Positions 25,653 to 33,364 of a DNA stretch of 64,000 nucleotides are shown piece by piece. Position numbers and translations under genes: made by a program. The notes under the pieces are model-generated. The model did no database searches and was not told where the DNA came from. It saw only the letters and a program-made list of their open reading frames with translations. Origin of the DNA: Gemmatimonadetes bacterium 13_1_40CM_69_22 (GTDB taxonomy: Bacteria; Gemmatimonadota; Gemmatimonadetes; Gemmatimonadales; GWC2-71-9); contig MNEL01000033.1 in the NCBI GenBank assembly GCA_001917665.1, positions 31,281-95,280 on the forward strand. The letters run 5' to 3'. The number at the start of each line of letters is the position of its first letter. Position 1 is the first letter of the stretch.

Positions 25653-27823
25653 CGGTCCCGGACGAAGCCGATCTTGTCCAGCGCGGCACCGATCTCCGGG
25701 TTCGCCATGAATAGCTTCCAGATGAGCCCGGTGCGGTAGTTCTCGATCATCACCACAATTGGCGCCTGGTTCAGCCCCATGAAGATCGGCGAGATCCAAT
25801 GCTCGTCGAAGTTGATCGCATCGCGGAAGCCATACACCCCCCACAACCGATCCCCCAGATCGCGGTAGAAGTGCTTCAGGGCGGCCAGCGACGCATCCGC
25901 CGTGTAGGGGAACGACGCCAGCGCGCCGGTCGGGGTGAGGGTGCCGGTGTCGACGTGCGGCGCGGGCTCGTGCGCCTCATACCCCCACGGCCCGTCGCTC
26001 GCCGTCAGCCCCCAGGCCGCAGGTCCGTACCCGGCGTGCCGGCGTGGGTTGGCGATGCAGTACGCTCGGTTGATGCGCGCGATGCGGCGGTTGTTCTCGA
26101 AGTAGTCGGTGTAGCGGTCTCGCTTACCGCGGGGGTCGAAGCCGAGAAAGGAGTAATGGGTGAAGAACAACGGTCCCCCCGTCGCCACCCCGACGGGTAG
26201 CTCGATGCCGTAGTAGCTGTGCCCGTTCGTGTAGTGGTCACCGTGGGTCGTCTGCCCCCACCCGCGGCGATACTCCACGGCACGCTGCGCCTGACTGGCC
26301 CAGCCCCTGTAGTACACCTCCCCCGGCACCCCATGCGTGGGGGAGGCGATCGCCAGCAGGTAGGCGATCATCGTCTCGTTCCACCCGATGAGCGGATGCT
26401 CGAGCTTCCAGGCGTAGTCCGGCGACCAGTGCCAGATCAGAAAGGCGCCGTCCGGGGTCTTGCGGTGCCAGCTCCACTCGACGCCCTCCCACAGGGCCGT
26501 GATGTGATCGTACAGCGCCTGGTCGGCCTTGAAATACTGCCGCGCGGCCAGCAACCCTTGCGTGAGGAAAGCGGTTTCGACCAGGTCGCCGCCGTCGTCG
26601 TAGCGGCCGAACAGCGGAATCACGTGGCCGCTGCGCCCGCTCATGAAGTGGGGCCAGACGCCGTGAAACCGGTCCGCGGTCTCGAGAAAACCGACGATCT
26701 GCCGCATGCGCGCGGTGCTCTGCTCGCGGGTGATGAAGCCGCGCTCGGTCCCGACGATGAGCGCCATGATGCCGAAGCCGGAGGCGCCGGTCGCCACGAG
26801 ATCGGGATCCCCGGGCTGGCTCTCGAGCGCCAGCCCGGCGTTGGGATGCGCTCCGTCCCAGTAGTAGCGGAACGAGGCCTCCTGCACCATCGTCAGCAGC
26901 TCATCGTCGGTCATCGCGCGCGTCGTCGCGGTCGCCGTCTCCGACGGGGCCGAGAGGTTGTCGTTGACGTCCACCGCGCGGACGCGGTAGGTGGCCCGCC
27001 GTCCCGGCGCGCCCAGGAAGGCGACGTAGCGATTGAACCATGATGTCTGCACGTCGATCGCCTTGAAGCGCGTGCCGTCGGTGGAGCGCTCGATCCGGTA
27101 TCCCCTGAGATCGGGGGCCTGGACCGGCTCCCACGCCAGCTCGATGTGTCGTTCGAAGCCGCGGGCTCGCAGGGTGCGCGGCACGGGCGGGGGCGTCGTG
27201 TCGCGGGGGTCGCCGCTCGTAATCGCGATCTCGTCGATATAGAGTGTGTGCGGCGCGCCGTCGTCCAGCCACTGCTCGAAGAACACGGTGGCCGCGCGGT
27301 GCGGGTCGAACGTCCGGCCGTCCTGCAACGTCATGGCGAGCTGCCCGATCGGCACCGACACGCGCGTCCACTGCCCGGCGGGAAGCCCGTCCGTGTAATA
27401 GTCGGCGAGTCGCAGCTCGCGACGCAGTCCTTGCGCGTCCTCGATCCCGATCAGCGGGAGCACCCCGGCGGGAATCGCCGCGTCGGTGTACGCTCGGAGT
27501 ACCAGCGAATCGCCGGTGAACTCAGCCGTCTGATTGCGCCAGCTCTCCCGGCGCACGCCCGCGTGCCAGGTGCCGCCGGGGCGGGAGGTCCACGTCAGGC
27601 GCAGCGCGTTCGGGGGGGTGAAGACGTGAGTGGTCTCGACCGGGAGCTTGCCGCGCGCGGCAGCCAGCGTGCTCGGAGTGATCGCCCGGGCCTCGCTGAA
27701 ATAGTAGGCCGTGTCGGTCAGACTGCGCTCGAAGAAGACATGACGATCGTGGGCAGCCTGGGCCGACGCCTGGGCGGCGAGGAGTAGGAGTGCCGTCTCG
27801 TAACCGGCGAGGCGTCTAGTCAG
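25649..27823 (-). CDS. Glycoamylase-like glycosidase with N-terminal beta domains; probable CTG start
   Basis: As read here this is a 724-residue secreted protein. A signal peptide ([20 protein letters not shown]) is followed by a beta-sandwich carbohydrate-binding-like region (about 25-190), an FN3-like domain (about 215-300: [20 protein letters not shown]) and a glycoamylase-like catalytic domain (about 310-720) with [14 protein letters not shown] and [19 protein letters not shown]. From the first canonical start, GTG 27556, the protein would lose the signal peptide and half the beta-sandwich. The frame stays open with good protein character up to a stop at 27854-27856 and contains no ATG, GTG or TTG there. 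CTG 27823, overlapping the upstream plug gene's stop, is the best candidate start. Confidence 0.78.
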   Translation of the reverse strand: MTRRLAGYETALLLLAAQASAQAAHDRHVFFERSLTDTAYYFSEARAITPSTLAAARGKLPVETTHVFTPPNALRLTWTSRPGGTWHAGVRRESWRNQTAEFTGDSLVLRAYTDAAIPAGVLPLIGIEDAQGLRRELRLADYYTDGLPAGQWTRVSVPIGQLAMTLQDGRTFDPHRAATVFFEQWLDDGAPHTLYIDEIAITSGDPRDTTPPPVPRTLRARGFERHIELAWEPVQAPDLRGYRIERSTDGTRFKAIDVQTSWFNRYVAFLGAPGRRATYRVRAVDVNDNLSAPSETATATTRAMTDDELLTMVQEASFRYYWDGAHPNAGLALESQPGDPDLVATGASGFGIMALIVGTERGFITREQSTARMRQIVGFLETADRFHGVWPHFMSGRSGHVIPLFGRYDDGGDLVETAFLTQGLLAARQYFKADQALYDHITALWEGVEWSWHRKTPDGAFLIWHWSPDYAWKLEHPLIGWNETMIAYLLAIASPTHGVPGEVYYRGWASQAQRAVEYRRGWGQTTHGDHYTNGHSYYGIELPVGVATGGPLFFTHYSFLGFDPRGKRDRYTDYFENNRRIARINRAYCIANPRRHAGYGPAAWGLTASDGPWGYEAHEPAPHVDTGTLTPTGALASFPYTADASLAALKHFYRDLGDRLWGVYGFRDAINFDEHWISPIFMGLNQAPIVVMIENYRTGLIWKLFMANPEIGAALDKIGFVRDR

Positions 27824-28292
27824 GGCGGCGCTGGCCGTGCCGGGTCGTGATGACTACCACGCCGTTCGCTCCCCGAACACCGTAGATCGCCGTGGCGCTG
27901 GCATCTTTCAGGATATCGATCCGCTCAATATCACCCGGGTTGAGCCACGACAAGCCGTGCCTGGTGGTCACTTCCACGGGCATTCCATCCACCACATACA
28001 GCGGCTCGGTGTCACCGTAGATGGAGCTCCGGCCCCGGATCTGGACCGAAATGCCCCCGCTCGACAACCGGATGACCTGCACGCCGGCGCTCCGACCTTC
28101 GAGCAGCTCCTCGACCTGCGCTGCGGGGATGCCGTGTAGATCCTCGGCGCTCACCGTGGAGACGGCGCTCGCGGTCATTTCCTTCGGGGATGCTGCTGCC
28201 GGGGAGGATGCGCGTGGGTGGGCGCACCCCAGCCACCTCACCCCAGCCGCGACGAGCACGACGCCCAGAGAGGTCCGCGAGCCCCGCGTCAC
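27816..28292 (-). CDS. Free-standing TonB-receptor plug-domain lipoprotein
   Basis: A 158-residue lipoprotein: GTG 28292, hydrophobic signal [15 protein letters not shown] with lipobox Cys. The rest is only the plug domain of a SusC-like receptor: [33 protein letters not shown], then [20 protein letters not shown] and ANGVVVITT. There is no barrel. The start lies four bases after the SusD stop, and a following glycosidase overlaps its end, so it is an integral member of the operon. An earlier in-frame start at 28493 would run over SusD and is rejected. Role unknown: it could cap or compete for the SusC barrel, or act as a soluble TonB-interacting subunit. Confidence 0.85.
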   Translation of the reverse strand: MTRGSRTSLGVVLVAAGVRWLGCAHPRASSPAAASPKEMTASAVSTVSAEDLHGIPAAQVEELLEGRSAGVQVIRLSSGGISVQIRGRSSIYGDTEPLYVVDGMPVEVTTRHGLSWLNPGDIERIDILKDASATAIYGVRGANGVVVITTRHGQRRPD

Positions 28293-28296
28293 CGCC

Positions 28297-30168
28297 CTAG
28301 TACCCGGGGTTCTGCTGCAGGCCGGCGATGGCCGCTTCACCCGCCGGGATCGGGTACAACGTGTCCCGCGGTGCGAATGCCGCGCCCATGAGCAGGGCAG
28401 CCCGGCCCGGAACCACCCCGTTCTGCCGGATGATGTCGAACCAGCGCTGTTGCTCCATCCCCAGCTCCACACGGCGCTCCTGCCAAATAGCATCGAGCAG
28501 CGCCTGTCCCGTGGCCGTCACGTTGGGAAGCAGCGTCTGCGCCGCGATGGTAACGGCCAGCGTTTGCGTGGTGATGACCCCGGTGACGGAGTCCTGTCGC
28601 ACGCGCAGCACATCGAGCGTGACGTTGACGCCGGGCGTTTTCGAGTTCACCGCGGTGAAATAATCGGCCACGGTGGCGATCGGCGTCCCGTCGATCGCGC
28701 GGACGATGTCGATCGTATCGACCCGCACCGGCGGGATCGTGGCGGAGGCGCAGCCGCCGACGCAGCGGGACTTGAAGCTGCGCAGTCCCGCAGTGAAGGC
28801 CGGACTGGTCGGATTGACGTAGCGCACGAACACGCGGCTCTCTCCCGAGGGTCGAGCGAGCACGGCAGAGTCGATCGGTGCAGCGAGCAGCTCGGGCGTG
28901 AAGCCGAGCGTCACCGTTTGGGTGCCACGCGCACGCGCGCGAACCTGGTTCAGGTAACTCTGCGCTTTGGCGATATCTCCCGTCTGATACGCCGCCTCGG
29001 CCCCGATCAGCAACACGTCGGCGTAGCGGAGGCGCCGGAGGTTGATCCCCGAGTTGAAGGCGCCGCCGACGTTGCTGGGAGACATGAACGCCTTCTGGTT
29101 GTACCGGTTGTTCAGCATGCTCGGATTCAGGTAGACCACCAAACCGCTCCCGTCCGGGAGCAACTCCCACGGGTAGAGGATCGTGGTCTCGAGGCGCGGG
29201 TCACCCGGCTCGTAGGCGGCTTCGAGACTGGGTGACGGCGTGTTGAATCCCCAACCGATGTTCGGTGTGCCTCGCACGCCCTGCACCTCGGCATACTGAA
29301 TGTTCGCGCCTCCCTCGCTCGGCTGCTTCCCGCCGCCTGGGGTCACGTTCGCTTCCACCTCCCATACCGACTCAGTGGAGTTTTCCCCTGCGTCCGTGAA
29401 GAGCGTCGCGTAATCGGCGAAGAGACCGTAGCCGGGCCGGCCGATGACCGAATCGGCATATGTCAGGGCGTGGGCGTAGTCCTTGCGGTAGAGGTACACC
29501 TCCGCCAGCATGCCCTGGGCGGCGCCCTTGGTGGCGCGGCCCACGTCCGCGGCGGCGTACTGCAACTTCGTCGGGAGCACGGCGCTCGCGTCCTGGAGAT
29601 CCTGCTCGATCAGCGCGTACACCTCGTCCGCAGTGGCCCGCGGCTGGATGAACTGGTCCGGGGTGAGCGGCTGGGTGAAGAGCGGCACGCCTCCGAACGC
29701 CCGCGCCAAGAAGAAGTAGTAATAGGCGCGCAGGAACTTGTTCTCACCGATGAGCCGCGCCTTGAGGGTCGCATCCATCGGGACGTCGGGGATGTGCTGG
29801 ATCGCCACGTTCGCCCGATACACCCCCTTGTAATAGCCGGCCCAGGGATCCGCGAAGGCGAGGTTACCGGGATCGAAGGTGAGGTTGTCTAAGTCGCCCA
29901 GAAAGCTGGCGTCACCGGGCGTGCTCCCCTTGGTGGCGTCGTCCGACACGATGTCGGTCAGCCCGAGCCACGAGAAGACGTGCACCTGCCACTCGCGCAG
30001 CATGTTGTAGGTGGCGTTGGTCGCCGCCACGGCCTGGTCTGATGTCTTGAAGAAATTCTCCGTGGTGAGCACGCCTTTCGGCTCGGTCGAGAGGAAGTCG
30101 CATCCCGCGGCGAGGCCGAGGACGGCGAGGAGACAGAGCCCGCGCGTTGCTGTCGTTGAAGGTTTCAT
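28297..30168 (-). CDS. SusD/RagB family lipoprotein with PDZ-like insertion
   Basis: A 623-residue surface glycan-binding lipoprotein, partner of the SusC encoded just upstream. The signal ends at LAVLGLAAGC. The TPR-rich core begins SDQAVAATNATYNML, and the usual SusD C-terminus LLDAIWQERRVELGMEQQRW, YPIPAGE, LQQNPGY is present. Between LNQVRARARG and LLDAIW lies an insertion of about 100 residues (444-545). It reads like a PDZ domain: FVRYVNPTSPAFTAGLRS, IDIVRAIDGTPIATVADYF and TPGVNVTLDVLRV. ATG 30168 starts the signal peptide. It follows SusC by 38 bases and precedes the plug lipoprotein by four. Confidence 0.88.
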   Translation of the reverse strand: MKPSTTATRGLCLLAVLGLAAGCDFLSTEPKGVLTTENFFKTSDQAVAATNATYNMLREWQVHVFSWLGLTDIVSDDATKGSTPGDASFLGDLDNLTFDPGNLAFADPWAGYYKGVYRANVAIQHIPDVPMDATLKARLIGENKFLRAYYYFFLARAFGGVPLFTQPLTPDQFIQPRATADEVYALIEQDLQDASAVLPTKLQYAAADVGRATKGAAQGMLAEVYLYRKDYAHALTYADSVIGRPGYGLFADYATLFTDAGENSTESVWEVEANVTPGGGKQPSEGGANIQYAEVQGVRGTPNIGWGFNTPSPSLEAAYEPGDPRLETTILYPWELLPDGSGLVVYLNPSMLNNRYNQKAFMSPSNVGGAFNSGINLRRLRYADVLLIGAEAAYQTGDIAKAQSYLNQVRARARGTQTVTLGFTPELLAAPIDSAVLARPSGESRVFVRYVNPTSPAFTAGLRSFKSRCVGGCASATIPPVRVDTIDIVRAIDGTPIATVADYFTAVNSKTPGVNVTLDVLRVRQDSVTGVITTQTLAVTIAAQTLLPNVTATGQALLDAIWQERRVELGMEQQRWFDIIRQNGVVPGRAALLMGAAFAPRDTLYPIPAGEAAIAGLQQNPGY

Positions 30169-30206
30169 AGCTCGCCCCGAATCGAATGAATTCACGTTAA
30201 CATGTC

Positions 30207-33200
30207 TCAGAACGCCACATCCAGGCCCACCGTAAACGTCCGCGCTGGGGGAAAGATCCCCCCGAAGGTGTCGATCCCGCTGGCGATCACCGAGCCTCCA
30301 GGCAGCTCGGGGGTGTAGCCGGTGTAGTTCGTGGCGTTGAACAGGTTGGTGCCGCTCAGGTAGACCCTGGCCTGCCCGATGCCGAGTCCGTTCGTTGCGC
30401 TCACGGGCAACCGATAACCGACCTGCACGTTCTGCAGCTTGAGGAAGGAGCCGTCCTCGATGAATCGGTCGGAGGCCACGTAGTTGGTTCCGGCCGTGGT
30501 CACCCGCGGCTCCGTGTTGCTCGTGCCCTGCCCGTGCCAGCGGTTCAAGTACGAGGCCTCGAAGTTCTCGACCCCGAAGCGGACCGCCTTCTTGCCGTTG
30601 AACACCTTGTTGCCCGCCTGTCCGCTGAAGTTGGCCGAGACATCGAAATCTCCAAAACGGAGGCGACCGTTGAACCCGTACACGACATCCGGGATGGGGC
30701 AGCCGAGGAACTGCTTGTCCGCGTCGGTGATCGTCTTGTCGCCGTTCGTATCGACGTAGCGCAGGTCCCCGGGCTGCTCGCCGACGTTGCGAGTCGGTGA
30801 GCTGGCGATCTCCGCCGCCGTCTGGAAGACTCCCTGCACCTTCAAACCCCAGAAGCAGCCGATCGGCTGGCCGACCGCCGTGCGCGTCGTGAACGTGACC
30901 TCGTTGCCGAGGCCGCCGGCGAGGATTTGCGTGTTGCCCTGACCGAGCGCCTTCACGGTGTTGCTGATGGTGGAGCCGTTCAAGCCGAGCTCTAGGTCCG
31001 CGGCGCCCAGCTTACGGCGCCAGGCGAACGTGCCCTCGATGCCGGTGTTCAGGACCTTGGCCGCGTTCACGTAGGGCTGCGTCGACACGCCGATGTAGGC
31101 GGGGATCGGTACCTGCACCAAGATGCCGTCGGTGAGGCGGTGATAGTAGTCGAGCGTGGCCTCGAGCTGACCATCCAACAGCACCATGTCGGCGCCGACG
31201 TCGCTCTGGGTCGTCTTCTCCCATTTGACCTGCGGGTTGGCCAGCTCGATGGGGCTGGCGCCGTATTGCAGCGTCTCACCGGTCCCGAACACGGCGTTCA
31301 GGTTGCCGGTGACGATCGGGATGCCGGGATACGCGCCGATCTTGTCGTTGCCGGTCTCCCCCCAACTGGCGCGCAGCTTCAGGGCCGAGAACGGCCCTTT
31401 CTCCTTCATGAACGGCTCTTCCTTCAGATTCCACGCGACCGCGAACGACGGGAACGAGCCGTAGCGATTGTCCGGGCCGAACCGCGACGATCCGTCGATG
31501 CGCATCGTGCCGGTGAACGAGTACCGGTCCTTGAGGGTGTAGTTGGCGCGGAACAGATAGGACAGCATCTTCCAGTCCGACGCACGGTTGAAGTTCGTTT
31601 CCCCCGCCGCGGCGCCTGCGTCACAGTACCAGAGACTCGGGTCTTCGCCGGCGATGTTGGTGCGCGCGCAGCCGAGCACTTCGTTGTAGAACGACTGCGC
31701 GGTGACCCCGGCGAGCAGGTTGAGGCGGTGGCGCTCCGACTGATAGTTGTAGGCGAGCGTGTTCTCCCACAGCCAGGAGCTGCTGGTGCCCGTCTCGACG
31801 TCGACGCTGGAGATGTCGTTCTTCTGAAGCGTCGAAACTGAGTACACGGGTACGAAACTCCGGAAGTGTGAGCGACCGAGGTCCACACCGAAACTGGACC
31901 GGAACGTGACGCTGTGCGGGAGATTCAGCTCGCCGAAGAAATTGCCGATCAGGCGCGCGTTGTTCTCGGTGTTGCGCGTGTAGAAGACGGTGGCCGCGGG
32001 ATTGCCCGCCGAAGAGCGCACCGTGCCATCGGCGAAGGTGCCGGCCGGATTGTACGGCGCCACGGTCGGGTCCGCGCGGTAGAGCACGCTCAACACGTCC
32101 GGTGGTCGGTCGTCGTCGGTATAGGAAACCGCGAGGTTGTGCCCCAGCAGCAGGTGGTTCGTCACGCGATAGTCGTTGTTCAGGCGCAGCGTGACCCGAT
32201 GGAAGTCCGACTTCGGAACGACGCCTGCCTGCCGAAAGTAGTCGCCACTGAAGTAGTACGTGACCTTGTCCGTGCCCCCCGAGCTCGAGACCTGGTAGTT
32301 CTGCATCGGCGCGGTTTCGAACATCACCTTCTGCCAATCGGTGCCCGCCCCGATGGTATCCGGATTGGTGAAGTAGGCCGGCGCTCCCAGATTGGTGGCC
32401 AGCTCGTTGGCGAGTATGGCGTAGTCGTGCGCGTTGACGAGATCGACGCGATGCTCGACGGCCTGGGACCCGGCGTAGGCGTTGAAGCTGAAGTGCGTCG
32501 GGCGCTCGAGACCCCCGCGCTTGGTGGAGATGATGATGACACCGTTGGCGCCGCGCGAGCCGTAGATCGCTGTGGCCGAGGCGTCCTTGAGCACCTCGAC
32601 GGACGTGACGTCGTTTGCCTGCAGGAACGAGACGTCGTCGGTCAGCATGCCGTCGACGACGTAAAGTGGGGACGCGTCGTTGAGGGTGCCGACGCCGCGG
32701 ATACGCACGACGGCGCTGGCGCCCGGCCGGCCGGACGAGGGCGTCACCTGCGCCCCCGCGATCCGACCCTGCAGTGTCTGGTCGACCGATGCCGTGGGGA
32801 CCGGCGTCAAGTCATCGGCGTTGACGGTCGTCACGGCTCCTGTGACGTCGCGCCGCTGTTGCGTGCCGTAGCCTGTCACGACGACCTCTTCCATCATGAT
32901 CGCTGCGGCCTCCATGGTGGCGTTCACCACCGACCGCCCCGCGATCGCGACCTCGACGGGGCGGTAGCCGATGAAGGCGAAGGTCAGCGTGTCGTTCGGA
33001 GTGCGGGCAGCGATCGCGTACCTGCCGTTAGTGCCTGTGAGCGTGCCGATGCTCGTGCCCTTGACGACGACCCTCGCCCCCGAGAGGGGGCTGCCATCGC
33101 TGGCTGAGGTCACCGTGCCAGTCACCTGCACCGGCGCCGCTTGACCCCAGCCAGGCTCGACGGAGGCTAGCGAGAGGAGGGAGACGAGACCGACGAAAAG

Positions 33201-33236
33201 CGTCGCGCTGAACGGTCTGAGAGAGCTCCGGCTCAT
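30207..33236 (-). CDS. SusC/RagA family TonB-linked outer-membrane protein
   Basis: A 1009-residue receptor that imports oligosaccharide (or another ligand) with its SusD lid. After the signal peptide come a carboxypeptidase-regulatory-like beta domain (VQVTGTVTSASDGSPLSGAR, about 36-110), the TonB box region (MMEEVVVTGYGTQQRRDV), the plug (about 125-240, with YVVDGMLTDD and [20 protein letters not shown]) and a 22-strand barrel ending in TFTVGLDVAF. ATG 33236 gives the signal peptide at the N-terminus; the frame extends to 33326 but would cross the promoter. It is the first gene of the five-gene glycan operon, with a well-formed sigma70-like promoter. Confidence 0.92.
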   Translation of the reverse strand: MSRSSLRPFSATLFVGLVSLLSLASVEPGWGQAAPVQVTGTVTSASDGSPLSGARVVVKGTSIGTLTGTNGRYAIAARTPNDTLTFAFIGYRPVEVAIAGRSVVNATMEAAAIMMEEVVVTGYGTQQRRDVTGAVTTVNADDLTPVPTASVDQTLQGRIAGAQVTPSSGRPGASAVVRIRGVGTLNDASPLYVVDGMLTDDVSFLQANDVTSVEVLKDASATAIYGSRGANGVIIISTKRGGLERPTHFSFNAYAGSQAVEHRVDLVNAHDYAILANELATNLGAPAYFTNPDTIGAGTDWQKVMFETAPMQNYQVSSSGGTDKVTYYFSGDYFRQAGVVPKSDFHRVTLRLNNDYRVTNHLLLGHNLAVSYTDDDRPPDVLSVLYRADPTVAPYNPAGTFADGTVRSSAGNPAATVFYTRNTENNARLIGNFFGELNLPHSVTFRSSFGVDLGRSHFRSFVPVYSVSTLQKNDISSVDVETGTSSSWLWENTLAYNYQSERHRLNLLAGVTAQSFYNEVLGCARTNIAGEDPSLWYCDAGAAAGETNFNRASDWKMLSYLFRANYTLKDRYSFTGTMRIDGSSRFGPDNRYGSFPSFAVAWNLKEEPFMKEKGPFSALKLRASWGETGNDKIGAYPGIPIVTGNLNAVFGTGETLQYGASPIELANPQVKWEKTTQSDVGADMVLLDGQLEATLDYYHRLTDGILVQVPIPAYIGVSTQPYVNAAKVLNTGIEGTFAWRRKLGAADLELGLNGSTISNTVKALGQGNTQILAGGLGNEVTFTTRTAVGQPIGCFWGLKVQGVFQTAAEIASSPTRNVGEQPGDLRYVDTNGDKTITDADKQFLGCPIPDVVYGFNGRLRFGDFDVSANFSGQAGNKVFNGKKAVRFGVENFEASYLNRWHGQGTSNTEPRVTTAGTNYVASDRFIEDGSFLKLQNVQVGYRLPVSATNGLGIGQARVYLSGTNLFNATNYTGYTPELPGGSVIASGIDTFGGIFPPARTFTVGLDVAF

Positions 33237-33267
33237 GGACAAATCTCTGCTGAGTGCGTTGCATCCC

Positions 33268-33295
33268 TTATCACGCGCGTTGTGTCGTTTGTCAA
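33268..33295 (-). promoter_or_regulatory. Sigma70-like promoter of the SusC operon
   Basis: On the minus strand TTGACA (33295-33290) and TGATAA (33273-33268) are separated by 16 bases. Transcription would start near 33261, about 25 bases before the SusC ATG. The -35 overlaps the candidate -35 of the divergent GH3 gene. Confidence 0.6.
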
Positions 33296-33318
33296 GTCCG
33301 CATGAACCCGCGTAGATT
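33289..33318 (+). promoter_or_regulatory. Candidate promoter of the GH3 gene
   Basis: TTGTCA (33289-33294) and TAGATT (33313-33318) are 18 bases apart, and the predicted start lies about 40 bases before the GH3 ATG. Its -35 shares bases with the -35 of the divergent SusC promoter, so one regulator could control both directions. Confidence 0.4.
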
Positions 33319-33364
33319 CCGTCCACCGCGTTTCAGATTTCTACCTCTGCTCAACGGGATCCCG

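Noticed and set aside
27816..28493. Longer plug protein starting at 28493
   Set aside because: The extra 67 residues overlap the end of SusD and have shadow composition; GTG 28292 gives a lipoprotein signal and a four-base gap to SusD.
33237..33326. N-terminal extension of SusC to 33326
   Set aside because: It would cross a well-formed promoter and place 30 non-signal residues before the signal peptide.
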